DNA of 64,000 nucleotides from Sporobacter sp963675425 (GCA_963675425.1 OY776214.1:2480001-2544000); one strand, 5' to 3'; positions 31,730-40,559 are shown, counted from the stretch's first letter. Made by a program: numbers and translations. The notes: a model not told the origin generated them from the letters alone.

Positions 31730-32848
31730 CTATTTTTCGTCGCCTATGACGACGACGTTTTTCAAAGCACCCTTCGTAGAATCCTCGAGCGCCTCCTTGA
31801 TCTGATCAAGCGTGAAACGGTGGGTTAAAAGGCTGTCGATGTCAACCATGCCCTGTCGATACATTTCCATATAGATCGGGATGTCGCGGCGGGGCGTGAT
31901 CGCACCCATAACGGAGCCTGTCAGGCGCTTGCCGGCCAGAAATTCCATAAAGCAGAATTCGGCCATCATCTCGTTAGCCGGCAGCTCGTGACCGACGACG
32001 ACCATTTGGCCATATCCGGCCGTCATATCAAAGGTCATGCGCTTAATGCCTTTTCCGGCAACGGCTACGAGTGAGTGGTCGACCCCGAAGCCTTTTGTGA
32101 TTTTCTTGACCTCTTCGACAGCGTTGCATTTTTTCGGGTTGACGGTGTGTGTGGCCCCAAATTTTTTAGCGGCCTCAAGCTTGACGTCCATCGTGTCCAC
32201 TGCGATAATCGGCACGGCACCGGAGATACGAGCGCCCATGATGGCCGACAGGCCAACGCCGCCGCAGCCGACGACGGCGAAGCTCTCGCCGGGTTTGATC
32301 TTGCAGCGGTTCAAGACCGCGCCGAAGCCGGACATGAAGCCGCAGGCCAGCGCCGAGCCGATTTCAAACGGAATGTCGTCGTCGAGCTTGCAGAGCATGG
32401 ATTCATGCGCGTTCGTATACTCGGCAAAGCCGCTGGCTCCCGAGCAGGTCTGGATGACAGCCTCGCCGTTAAGGCGTGTGTAGGGGCTTGGGATGCGGAA
32501 CAGGTCGGCTGTATGCTCCACGTTCTCGCAGTACCAGTGACGGTCGTGCAGGCACTGGTCACAGTGGCCGCAGCCCTGGCGTACCTCGGTGCACAGCACC
32601 CGGTCGCCCGGTTTGACGTAGGTAACCTTGGACCCGCATTTGTCGACGATACCGGCAATTTCGTGACCGGCTATGCCGGGGCCCTCATACGCGCCATGCT
32701 CACCGGTGAGCGCGTGGATATCGCTGTGGCAGATGGTACAGGTCATGATCTTGATACGGACCTCGTAATCCTTCGGCTCAGCCAACTCTACCTCTTCAAC
32801 GATAATGTCCAGTCCCATCTTTGGAACAAGCGCTGCTTTACATCTCAT
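31730..32848 (-). CDS. Zinc-dependent alcohol dehydrogenase (MDR family)
   Basis: 372 aa, GGAGAAATCACC upstream. Catalytic zinc residues are in CTICHSDIH and AGHEIAG; the structural zinc lobe is CGHCDQCLHDRHWYC. The NAD(P) site is AVVGCGGVGLSAIMGARISGA, with Asp in VDTMD favouring NAD. It resembles class III/arylalcohol-type enzymes. In this operon it probably oxidises an alcohol to an aldehyde or ketone (or the reverse). It lies 41 bp after the SDR gene and 44 bp before the aconitase X gene. Confidence 0.88.
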   Translation of the reverse strand: MRCKAALVPKMGLDIIVEEVELAEPKDYEVRIKIMTCTICHSDIHALTGEHGAYEGPGIAGHEIAGIVDKCGSKVTYVKPGDRVLCTEVRQGCGHCDQCLHDRHWYCENVEHTADLFRIPSPYTRLNGEAVIQTCSGASGFAEYTNAHESMLCKLDDDIPFEIGSALACGFMSGFGAVLNRCKIKPGESFAVVGCGGVGLSAIMGARISGAVPIIAVDTMDVKLEAAKKFGATHTVNPKKCNAVEEVKKITKGFGVDHSLVAVAGKGIKRMTFDMTAGYGQMVVVGHELPANEMMAEFCFMEFLAGKRLTGSVMGAITPRRDIPIYMEMYRQGMVDIDSLLTHRFTLDQIKEALEDSTKGALKNVVVIGDEK

Positions 32849-32889
32849 AGGTGATTTCTCCTTTCGAAAGACGAAAAATTAACAAATAA

Positions 32890-33669
32890 TTATACTGTTG
32901 AGCCGCCGTCAACAATGAGGTTTTGGCCGGAGACAAACAGGTTTTCCTGAGCAAAAAACAGCACGACGCGCGCCACGTCGATCGGCTGCGCCACGCGGCC
33001 CAGCGGCGTCATACCGGCAACGGCCTGGTATTCCTCGGGCGTCGCGTCAATCTTCATCGGTGTATCCACCATGCCGGGCGCGATGGCGTTGAAGGTAATG
33101 TTATAACGCCCGTACCGTTTGGCAAAGGCCTTCGTTTGGCAGATAGCCGCCGCCTTCGAGGCGGTATACCCCGGCGTTGAGTAGGCTCCGTTAACGCCGG
33201 TAACGGACGTTACGTTGACAACGCGGCCGAACTTGTTCTCCCGCATGCTCGGGATGACGGCCAGATTCATCAGGTAATGCCCGAGCGCGTGGATTTTGAA
33301 AAACTTTAAGTAATCATCCGGACCCAGCGCGTCAAAAAGATCTTCAAAAAATGACTGGCCCGGCTGAAGGCGGGATTCAATGCCGGCGTTGTTGACAAGA
33401 ATGTCAGCCTTGCCGAACTGCTTGATAACCGTACCCACGCCCTGTTTAACGGCCGCCTCATCACTGACGTCGACCGAGAGCGCCAACACGTCCGGCGTAT
33501 ATTTCAGGCACTCCTCCCGGACCTTTTCCAGAGGACCCGTCCGACGGCCAAAAAGCGCGACCTTCGCGCCGCCCTTGCTGAGCTCCACGGCGCTTGCAGC
33601 GCCGATGCCGGTGCCCGCGCCGGTGACGATGGCAGCTTTGCCGCTAAGCCCGTAGTCCAGATACTGCAT
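32890..33669 (-). CDS. Short-chain dehydrogenase/reductase
   Basis: 259 aa from ATG 33669, 5 bases after GGAGGTAAC. Rossmann motif TGAGTGIGAAS, NNAG (ILVNNAGIE), catalytic Ser in NVTSVTGV and YTASK (Tyr-Lys) with PGMVDTPM and a C-terminal GQNLIVDGGS. The family reduces ketones or oxidises secondary alcohols with NAD(P). First gene of the operon running to binding protein 4, read from the regulated promoter at 33854. Confidence 0.9.
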   Translation of the reverse strand: MQYLDYGLSGKAAIVTGAGTGIGAASAVELSKGGAKVALFGRRTGPLEKVREECLKYTPDVLALSVDVSDEAAVKQGVGTVIKQFGKADILVNNAGIESRLQPGQSFFEDLFDALGPDDYLKFFKIHALGHYLMNLAVIPSMRENKFGRVVNVTSVTGVNGAYSTPGYTASKAAAICQTKAFAKRYGRYNITFNAIAPGMVDTPMKIDATPEEYQAVAGMTPLGRVAQPIDVARVVLFFAQENLFVSGQNLIVDGGSTV

Positions 33670-33853
33670 GATGTTACCTCCTTGATACAATACCGTTTTA
33701 TACTGTTATTGCTAATGAATTCGGCGCCAACCTGTCCGGCGTGGCTGTGTACGTTTATCCCGACGGCCTGTGCCAAGCCGGGATACAACTGAGTCGGTTC
33801 GCCGTGAAATTTGTGTATTACAGTTAACAAATCAGCTGATAACTTATTCTTTA

Positions 33854-33908
33854 TTTATATTACATCCACAAAATTCTGTCCAATGTTAATATCGTCAATG
33901 CTCTTACG
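33854..33908 (-). promoter_or_regulatory. Regulated promoter of the SDR operon
   Basis: On the minus strand: TTGGAC (33878-33883), 18-bp spacer, TATAAA (33854-33859). GTCAATGCTCTTAC at 33894-33907 starts 40 bp from the -10, the same box and offset as the two binding-protein promoters. The alignment continues over flanking bases (ACA..CA.AAATT and GG.ATA.TG). It lies in the region shared with the divergent LysR gene, the natural place for LysR control. Confidence 0.7.
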
Positions 33909-33981
33909 CGGATGGAATAGTGAAAAAATATCCGGATACGATTCGAGGCGGTGGATATTTGCGTCACAATGCGTCCTGTTG

Positions 33982-34010
33982 TTGAATATGAATAATTTAT
34001 GTGGTATAAT
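33982..34010 (+). promoter_or_regulatory. Promoter of the LysR gene
   Basis: TTGAAT, 17-bp spacer, TATAAT. It lies about 180 bp before the LysR start and 75-130 bp from the divergent box, so a protein bound there could also autoregulate. Confidence 0.7.
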
Positions 34011-34065
34011 ATACAGCAATGCTATCATCACTATACAAATAAACGGATTTGCTTAATCGGTCTAC

Positions 34066-34194
34066 ATGCTGGCACGGATCATGATCGACGATACCGTAAG
34101 GGAATATGCCGGACGCATCAAGTCCGTCGACGTCAAGGCCGTCAGTCAGCGCATTGCGTTGATGCTTACGCAGAGGATTGAGTTTTATGTATAA
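34066..34194 (+). CDS. Possible 42-aa leader ORF overlapping lysR start
   Basis: The frame runs from ATG 34066 (in-frame stop just before) to TAA at 34194, overlapping the LysR ATG at 34187 by 8 bases. The protein (MLARIMIDDTVREYAGRIKS..., ending RIEFYV) looks soluble, with plausible helices. No good ribosome site is present before it. It may couple translation to lysR or be a remnant of a larger gene. No family recognised. Confidence 0.3.
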   Translation: MLARIMIDDTVREYAGRIKSVDVKAVSQRIALMLTQRIEFYV

Positions 34195-35122
34195 CATTAC
34201 ATTCCAGCAAATTGAGGCTTTTCTCATCGTATCCAAGCACCTAAACCTCTCCAAGGCGGCCGAATCGATGTTTATTACGCAATCGGCCCTCAGTAAAACG
34301 CTGCAGCGCTTTGAAGAGGGCGTGGATATGCAGCTTTTTATTCGCAGCAATAAGGGCCTTGCGCTGACAAATGAGGGCAAGTATCTTTATTCAACGCTGG
34401 ATTCTCTTTACAGCAACATGAATAAAACCATCAAGGCCGCACGCAATATCTCGGGAGAATATGTCAGAACGCTCCGGATTGTCGTGCCAAGCTCGTTTGA
34501 CGCAGCGGGGGATTTCGATAAGCTCAAAGGCTTCCTGCGGCTCTACCAGAACCGTTATCCGGACGTTATAATGCTGGAAACGCTGTGTGATTTCAAGGAG
34601 CTGCGCCAGGCCGTTGAATTTGAGGAGGCCGATCTGGTGATTGCCCAGGACTTTTCCCTGGTGGGCATACCGGACCTGCAGTCCAGGCGGATATCAAAGT
34701 TCAGGCTGTATTTGGCCATGAGTTCGGAACACCCGCTGGCTCAGGACGACGAGCTGTCCTTCGACGCGCGCACTTTGGAGCTTTTGGGAAACGAGGTGTT
34801 TTATACCGTGCCAATCCCGAAAGAGCCGGTTGTTTTAAATAATACGTTTGATAAATGCCGCGATATCGGATTTCTGCCGAAAAAGGTGGAGTTTGTATCC
34901 AATTTTCAGACGCTCGTTCATTACATACGAAAGGGTAAGGGAATGGGTATTTGCGGGCGTTTTGATCACTTGGGCTACAACGACATTCGATACTATCCGC
35001 TACCGGAATCAGTGGACAATTCCTATGTTGTCGTCGCCTGGCGGAACAATGGTTTAACCGGTGAGGCGAGGGATTTTATTGATCTGATTTCTGCCAGACA
35101 CACCGGCGAAGATGTCTATTGA
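34187..35122 (+). CDS. LysR-family transcriptional regulator
   Basis: 311 aa from ATG 34187 with AGAGG upstream; an in-frame TTG at 34178 is a weaker choice. N-terminal winged HTH: FQQIEAFLIVSKHLNLSKAAESMFITQSALSKTLQRFEEGV, GLALTNEGKYLY. Residues 90-300 form the periplasmic-binding-like effector domain (LRIVVPSSFDAAGDF..). Transcribed divergently from the SDR operon, the classic LysR arrangement. It is the best candidate to recognise the GTCAAYGnnCTTAC box at three promoters and to sense a pathway intermediate. Confidence 0.9.
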   Translation: MYNITFQQIEAFLIVSKHLNLSKAAESMFITQSALSKTLQRFEEGVDMQLFIRSNKGLALTNEGKYLYSTLDSLYSNMNKTIKAARNISGEYVRTLRIVVPSSFDAAGDFDKLKGFLRLYQNRYPDVIMLETLCDFKELRQAVEFEEADLVIAQDFSLVGIPDLQSRRISKFRLYLAMSSEHPLAQDDELSFDARTLELLGNEVFYTVPIPKEPVVLNNTFDKCRDIGFLPKKVEFVSNFQTLVHYIRKGKGMGICGRFDHLGYNDIRYYPLPESVDNSYVVVAWRNNGLTGEARDFIDLISARHTGEDVY

Positions 35123-35182
35123 CCGGTACTATTATTAGGAAGAATGTTACAAAATGCCCGCCTGTTATGGGCGGGCATCAAG

Positions 35183-35343
35183 CTGTCGACAAAGCCCTCC
35201 GGGCTTTGTCGACAAGAAGATTGCATGACGGCTGCTCTGCCGCAACCGCCATGATAAGAGTCATTTCCGATGCGCATGTCCCCGAAAATGACGGATATTA
35301 CTTTATTTCCGTCGTGCGCGACGGAAACTCTGCGAGGCTTTTT
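35183..35343. repeat. 161-bp four-hairpin dispersed repeat, copy A
   Basis: About 96% identical to 41988-42148. Four successive palindromes are visible: GTCGACAAAGCCC/GGGCTTTGTCGAC, CATGACGG/CCGCCATG (one mismatch), GTCATTTCC/GAAAATGAC (one mismatch) and TTTCCGTCG/CGACGGAAA. No outer right inverted repeat remains in this copy. Confidence 0.85.
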
Positions 35344-35520
35344 AACAAGCTGCGGGCAGATATCAGTGCGTGTCAAGTTTTAAGGCATGACGCGTGAAAC
35401 GCATGCTTATATTTAGTGGAAAAGGCCCACATGAGTAGAAAAATATGTAAAAAATTATTATAAGGGCTTACAAACACAAGCGTTTTATTTTGTGACAAAA
35501 GACAAAAAATGACAGCTTAT

Positions 35521-35549
35521 TTGACATGCCTCGGTGTCATTGGTATAAT
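35521..35549 (+). promoter_or_regulatory. Consensus promoter for the glycosyltransferase gene
   Basis: Perfect TTGACA and TATAAT with a 17-bp spacer, about 195 bp before the start codon. Confidence 0.85.
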
Positions 35550-35584
35550 GTAAACATAAATTCTGATGGATTCGTTTGGGAATA

Positions 35585-35628
35585 CTGCTTAAAGGGCAGG
35601 GGACCAGTAAATGGTCACCCGTCTTTTT
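35585..35628 (+). terminator. Leader hairpins with T-run (possible attenuator)
   Basis: CTGC..GCAG (35585-35599) is followed by GGGGACCA/TGGTCACCC and CTTTTT. It lies between the promoter at 35521 and the glycosyltransferase start, so it would end most transcripts unless antiterminated. No known riboswitch was recognised. Confidence 0.5.
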
Positions 35629-35742
35629 ATGCGCTTATATAGGGGGCGTTTTACAGGAAAAATATAGAAGCATGGCGATCAATCGGCAAATCAGCCGTAC
35701 AGCGGCAGTTAAGCCGAACAAACTTAAAAAGGGGTGAGTACG

Positions 35743-37017
35743 GTGAGAAACAAAACCGTCAATGTTGGCATAGGCTTTGCGACCGGCCGGAAAAATTTTT
35801 GTCAGGTCGCCCTGACGTATGCGGAAAACTGGTATGAAAGCGGATTGACGGATGATGAGGACATCAGCTTAAACCTATTTGTCGCGTATGATCTGAAGTA
35901 TAAGAACACGAAACCCAGCGACTATAAGGATTTGGATAAGCGGTTTATCGATATGCTCGACTATCCTTTTTATATCGACGAGGCCTTGATAAAAAAGGAA
36001 GCGGCGACACTGGTATCCAATGGCGTTATCAACGCCGATGAGGCCGAACTGCTCTTTGGCGAAGGCTATGCGAAAAAGCGCAACGCCATTTTGTATTTTG
36101 CCATCAAGAATGGGATGGATTACCTTTTATTTATTGACGATGACGAATATCCGATGGCGGTTATTAAAACAAAGAACAGTATTTACTGGCGCGGGCAGCA
36201 GGTTTTGGGCACGCACCTTAAGGCCATTAAAAACGCGGATATTACGCACGGTCATCATTGCGGCTACGTCTCACCCATTCCGCATATTCGCTACAATGAC
36301 CTCATGTCTGAAAAGGACTTTCAGCTGTTCGTCGAGACGATCAGCAACGATATTATCTCCTGGGATTCGATTAGAGAAAAAATGGAGGACGGCGGCGTTA
36401 CGTACGCCGACGAGTGCCTTATTAACGAGGGGAAACCCATCGAGGTGCCGGAGGTCCGGCACGCTAAGTTTATTTCGGGCTCTAATCTTTTTATCAGGCT
36501 CAGCGGCGAGCGCACTGTTTATCCGTTCTACAACCCGCCCGGCGCCAGAGGCGAGGATACGTTTCTCAGCACATGCCTGACGGATCTCAAGGTGCTCAAG
36601 GTCCCGAACTACGCGTTCCACGACGGCTTCTCTACCTATTCACACTTGCTGTGCGGCACGCTGCCGAGCGCACTCAAGCCGATCTCGGCGGGCAACAGCC
36701 GGATTAATGACCGGTTTTACAGGGCCTGCATTGGATGGATCCGGTACAAGCCGCTCTTTTTATACATTACAGACAGACAAAATTATGACGCTGAAATCAA
36801 GCGTATGAAAGAGAATTTGCAGGCCGTACTTCCGAAGGTCTGCGCGTATTTTAAACGTAACGATTTTTTAAAGCTGCAAAATGAACTGGCGTACTATTCC
36901 GGGCAGGTGGCCGAGCATTACGCCATGTTTGAGCAGACAAAGCAAAGCTGGGCAAGGGTGGTCGGACATATTAGAGACCATGCCGAATCCAGCGCTGAAA
37001 CCGTGACAGCCAAATGA
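35743..37017 (+). CDS. Glycosyltransferase-like protein (GT-A type DxD)
   Basis: 424 aa from GTG 35743, correctly spaced from AAGGGGTGAG; a GTG 9 bases earlier lies inside that site. GIGFATGRKNFCQVALTYAENW at the start, a GT-A-like core with FIDDDEYPMAV (metal-binding DDD) and SGSNLFIRL, then GARGEDTFLSTCL, which resembles the catalytic ED of inverting GT2 enzymes. The C-terminal 90 residues are helical. No membrane segments. Donor and acceptor unknown; it probably modifies a cell-surface polymer or protein. It is followed directly by an IS. Confidence 0.65.
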   Translation: MRNKTVNVGIGFATGRKNFCQVALTYAENWYESGLTDDEDISLNLFVAYDLKYKNTKPSDYKDLDKRFIDMLDYPFYIDEALIKKEAATLVSNGVINADEAELLFGEGYAKKRNAILYFAIKNGMDYLLFIDDDEYPMAVIKTKNSIYWRGQQVLGTHLKAIKNADITHGHHCGYVSPIPHIRYNDLMSEKDFQLFVETISNDIISWDSIREKMEDGGVTYADECLINEGKPIEVPEVRHAKFISGSNLFIRLSGERTVYPFYNPPGARGEDTFLSTCLTDLKVLKVPNYAFHDGFSTYSHLLCGTLPSALKPISAGNSRINDRFYRACIGWIRYKPLFLYITDRQNYDAEIKRMKENLQAVLPKVCAYFKRNDFLKLQNELAYYSGQVAEHYAMFEQTKQSWARVVGHIRDHAESSAETVTAK

Positions 37018-37059
37018 GAATGACGATCGCTTTCTAAGCATCTTGAACATAAAATAATA

Positions 37060-38880
37060 GGGGCTGTAGCAAAACAAAAATTTGCTACAGCCCCCAATTA
37101 ATGCCCAAAAGCCACTTGTTACAAGAAAAAAGATAGCCGCATGTGGAAAACTGGAGACGAGAATTTGGAGGCCGGCCTTAAACCTGCCACGTTGTGGAAA
37201 AGTATTCTGTTTTTTTGTTGTTAAGCTAAAAGTTTTTGGAACAGCTGTCGTCCAGTGCGATTTTTTTGAATCTTGTTGTGAAACTTGTTAATATCGTAGC
37301 CCATCGCCATCAGGAGCATTTCCGTCAGAACTTTATGGTTGCCGCGATGCAGGAACTGCCGGAAACGGTAATCCTGCTTGATGACCCCGAAGGCCCCCTC
37401 CGACTGAATAGAGCGGTTCATTCGAAGCAGAATGCCTTTCTCGCTAGTAATACGTATCAAAGATCGCTCGCGTTGCTCAATGAATCTTTTCGAGATATTG
37501 AGTGTTCTGTTACCCATCCCCCGGGCACATTTCTTTTTGTAGGGACAGCCTTCACAATTTTCACACTCGTAGTAGGTAATATCGCTCTCAAAACCGGATT
37601 TGCTCTTCCGTTTACCAGTACGAACAACTCTAAGCTTTTTCCCGACCTGACAGGTGTACTCGTCTAAATCAGCGTCATAGACCATGTTTTCACGGAGCGC
37701 CATGTCACTCTTGTATTTCTTTGTTTTTGAACGCTCGTAATTCTGAGGTTTGATGTAGCATTCAGTGGATTTCCCCTCGAAATATGTGTAATTCTCCTCG
37801 CTCTCATAGCCGGCGTCCGCCGTCACATCCGCATAGCTTCTGCCCAGATGCGCTTCCATATCTTCTAGAAGTGGGATGAGCGTAAGCTGATCACTGCGTT
37901 CGCTCGAAACAAGGGCGCCTGTTATGTACTCGCCTTCAACCCCAAGCTGAATATTGTAGCCCGGCTTCAGTTGCGCATTGCGCATATGGTCGTCCTTCAT
38001 GTGCATAAACGTTGCGTCCGGATCGGTTTTGGAGAAGCTGTTGCGCCCGTTAAACGTCTCCTGATACCCGGCGTACTTTAATTTCCGGTCGAGAAGTCCC
38101 TGGAGAAGCTCTATGTCCCTCTGCAGCTCACTTTTCCGTTTACCCCTGCCGTATACGAACGGAGCCGTCACACTGCTTTGAAGCGCACAAAGCAATTCCT
38201 CTGGGGAGTCCGCTAAGATGCCGTACCTGGAACAGAGTTCTGGCGTCAGCTTTGCCAGCTTATCATGCAACCGGGTCTCATATTTCGTCGTGCTTTTCTT
38301 CCACACGAAGCTATATTTGTTTGCATTGGCCTCGATTTTTGTTCCGTCCACAAACAGGTGCTCAAATTTGATCTCTCCGTGCATCGACAGCTTTTCTACC
38401 AACTGATAGAAAAGTTCTTCCATACACTCCGGCAGTCTCTTGCTCCGAAAGCGTGCAATCTCGCTATGGTTCGGTGCTTTTTCTCCATTTAACAGCCAAA
38501 TGAAATTGATGTCCCGTATGCAGGCCGAAGCGATGGCGCGGCTAGATAAGATGCCCTGCATCATGGCATACACCAATATTTTCAGCATCGTGACGGGATT
38601 CGTTGCGGGGCGTCGACCTATGCGTTTGTATGCTCTCATTAGCGGGGTGTAATCCATCTCCTCCATAATTTCATCTAAGAGCCGCACACTGTCGTCCGCT
38701 GGTATTATCTTTTCCGCGACCATCTCGTCTATTTTCAGTTGCACATTCCGTTTTTCCGTGCCATAATTGACACGGTATTTATTTTGTTTCACACCTAAAT
38801 TATACCAAAACAGAGCCGTTGTGTCTGCTTTCGCAGTCACTTCGGCTCTGTTTTTTTTCGGGCTGTTTTGCTACAGCCCC
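37060..38880 (-). mobile_element. Intact IS1182-type insertion sequence
   Basis: Bounded by inverted ends GGGGCTGTAGCAAAAC (37060-37075) and GTTTTGCTACAGCCCC (38865-38880), a perfect 16-bp match. The left end repeats as a hairpin (TTTTGCTACAGCCCCC at about 37080-37096). It carries one full-length transposase. It separates the glycosyltransferase from RNase Y. No obvious target duplication was seen. Confidence 0.9.
37221..38792 (-). CDS. IS1182-type transposase (DDE)
   Basis: 523 aa from GTG 38792 (MKQNKYRVNYG...); upstream in-frame ATG 38840 would also be open but overlaps a TATAAT promoter element at about 38807. N-terminal DUF772-like domain (YTPLMRAYKRIGRRPATNPVTMLKILVYAMM, NFIWLLNGEKAPNHSEIARFR). 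DDE candidates lie in FVDGTKIEANANKY (D), VTADAGYESEENY (D) and QSEGAFGVIKQDYRF (E). A CENCEGCPYKKKC zinc-knuckle is present. It appears intact and possibly active. Confidence 0.92.
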   Translation of the reverse strand: MKQNKYRVNYGTEKRNVQLKIDEMVAEKIIPADDSVRLLDEIMEEMDYTPLMRAYKRIGRRPATNPVTMLKILVYAMMQGILSSRAIASACIRDINFIWLLNGEKAPNHSEIARFRSKRLPECMEELFYQLVEKLSMHGEIKFEHLFVDGTKIEANANKYSFVWKKSTTKYETRLHDKLAKLTPELCSRYGILADSPEELLCALQSSVTAPFVYGRGKRKSELQRDIELLQGLLDRKLKYAGYQETFNGRNSFSKTDPDATFMHMKDDHMRNAQLKPGYNIQLGVEGEYITGALVSSERSDQLTLIPLLEDMEAHLGRSYADVTADAGYESEENYTYFEGKSTECYIKPQNYERSKTKKYKSDMALRENMVYDADLDEYTCQVGKKLRVVRTGKRKSKSGFESDITYYECENCEGCPYKKKCARGMGNRTLNISKRFIEQRERSLIRITSEKGILLRMNRSIQSEGAFGVIKQDYRFRQFLHRGNHKVLTEMLLMAMGYDINKFHNKIQKNRTGRQLFQKLLA

Positions 38881-38892
38881 TTCGTATTTTGT

Positions 38893-40443
38893 TTATTTGG
38901 CGTATTCGATGGCTTTCGTTTCTCTCAGAAGATTGACCTTGATTTGGCCGGGGTATTCCAGGTCGTTTTCAATCTTCTTGGCAATATCACGGGCCAGAAT
39001 GATCATTTCATCCTCGGAAACATCCTCGGGCTTGACCATGATACGGATTTCACGCCCGGCCTGAATGGCATAGGAGCTGTCGACACCGCGGAAAGAATTG
39101 GTCAGCTCCTCGAGCTTTTCAAGGCGTTTGATGTAATTTTCAATATTTTCGCGCCGTGCGCCCGGACGGGCGGCCGATATGGTGTCGGCGGCCTGGACGA
39201 TACAGGCGATCACCGTACGGGGCTCGACATCTCCGTGGTGCGCCTCAATGGCGTGGATAACCTCGTCGCTCTCCTTATATTTGCGGGCCAGCTCCACGCC
39301 GATAGTGACGTGGCTGCCCTCAACCTCGTGGTCGATTGATTTGCCAAGGTCGTGCAGAAGACCTGCGCGCTTGGCTGTCATGACGTCAACGCCGAGCTCG
39401 GAGGCTAAAAGCCCTGAAATATGCGAGACCTCTATGGAGTGGTTTAAGACGTTTTGTCCGTAACTGGTACGGTACTTCTGGCGGCCGATAAGCTTAACGA
39501 CCTCGCTGTGAAGCCCGTGGATCCCTGTTTCAAATGTCGCGCGCTCACCCTCGGATTTAATGGTTGCATCGACTTCCTTGCGGGCCTTCTCAACCATTTC
39601 CTCAATGCGGGCGGGGTGGATGCGGCCGTCAAGAATTAGCTTTTCCAACGCAATGCGGGCAATTTCGCGGCGAACAGGGTCAAAACTTGACAGAGTGATG
39701 GCCTCGGGTGTGTCGTCAATAATGAGGTCGACGCCCGTGAGCGTTTCGATGGCGCGGATATTGCGGCCCTCCCGTCCAATGATGCGGCCTTTCATTTCGT
39801 CGTTGGGCAGCGGTACAACGGATACGGTTGCTTCCGCGACGTGGTCGGCGGCGCAGCGCTGGATAGCCAGCGAAATATACTCGCGCGCCTTCTGCTCGGC
39901 CTCTTCCTTAAAGCGTGTCTCGATTTCCTTGATTTTCATGGCCGCCTCGTGGGTGACCTCGGACTCAAGGTTTTTAATCAGATAAGCTTTGGCCTCTTCA
40001 ATCGTGTAACCGGAGATCTTTTCAAGCATCTCAAACTGGCTGCGCTTGATGGCTGAGACTTCCTCATAGGCTTTTTCCAGATCGCCCAGCTTTCTGCTGA
40101 GCGTTTCTGTTTTCTTTTCCAGCGTGTCTGTTTTCTTGTCGAGTGATTCTTCCTTTTGCAGCAGCCTGCGCTCCTGCTTCTGAAATTCGGAACGCCGCTC
40201 GCGGACCTCGCGCTCCAGTTCGCTCCGGCTTTTATGGATTTCTTCCTTTGCCTCTAGAAGGGCCTCACGTTTTTTGCTTTCGGCGGCTTTAATCGAATCG
40301 TTGATGATTCTTTTAGCTTTTTCCTCAGCGCTTTGTATCTCGCGTTCAGATACCCTTTTGCGATAGATGATTCCCAGGAAGAACGCCACTATAAACACCA
40401 CGATCGCAATGATCACGGCGAGGATTATTTGTCCCAAGTGCAT
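38893..40443 (-). CDS. rny: Ribonuclease Y
   Basis: 516 aa from ATG 40443 (GGAGGTGCG 13 bases upstream). Membrane-anchored endoribonuclease that starts mRNA turnover in Firmicutes. N-terminal membrane helix (ILAVIIAIVVFIVAFFLGII), a long charged coiled coil (about 30-200, e.g. KREALLEAKEEIHKSRSELE), KH domain with GRIIGREGRNIRAIETLTG, and an HD domain with AGLLHDLGKSIDHEVEGSH and HHGDVEP. Length and order are normal. It has its own strong promoter; the IS lies just after its stop. Confidence 0.96.
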   Translation of the reverse strand: MHLGQIILAVIIAIVVFIVAFFLGIIYRKRVSEREIQSAEEKAKRIINDSIKAAESKKREALLEAKEEIHKSRSELEREVRERRSEFQKQERRLLQKEESLDKKTDTLEKKTETLSRKLGDLEKAYEEVSAIKRSQFEMLEKISGYTIEEAKAYLIKNLESEVTHEAAMKIKEIETRFKEEAEQKAREYISLAIQRCAADHVAEATVSVVPLPNDEMKGRIIGREGRNIRAIETLTGVDLIIDDTPEAITLSSFDPVRREIARIALEKLILDGRIHPARIEEMVEKARKEVDATIKSEGERATFETGIHGLHSEVVKLIGRQKYRTSYGQNVLNHSIEVSHISGLLASELGVDVMTAKRAGLLHDLGKSIDHEVEGSHVTIGVELARKYKESDEVIHAIEAHHGDVEPRTVIACIVQAADTISAARPGARRENIENYIKRLEKLEELTNSFRGVDSSYAIQAGREIRIMVKPEDVSEDEMIILARDIAKKIENDLEYPGQIKVNLLRETKAIEYAK

Positions 40444-40559
40444 GGTAAATAAACGCACCTCCAATCATAATTTTTTTATAAACATAGGTGAAAACATTTA
40501 GACCACAGGGAATGAATTTTGTTGAATATTCCCAACATTTTGAAAAACTCATTTAGATT

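Larger units (their letters stand above)
35123..35742. other. 620-bp intergenic region upstream of the glycosyltransferase
   Basis: It contains a GC hairpin GCCCGCC..GGCGGGC (35157-35177), probably the lysR terminator, copy A of the 161-bp repeat, AT-rich DNA (35400-35520), a promoter at 35521 and a leader with two hairpins. No protein gene is supported. A reading frame through the repeat arises from its palindromes. Confidence 0.6.

Noticed and set aside
35119..35397. A 92-codon frame over the 161-bp repeat, partly matched by a frame at 42011-42205
   Set aside because: The similarity follows from the shared repeat. Differences preserve hairpins, the frames have different ends, and no ribosome site is present.
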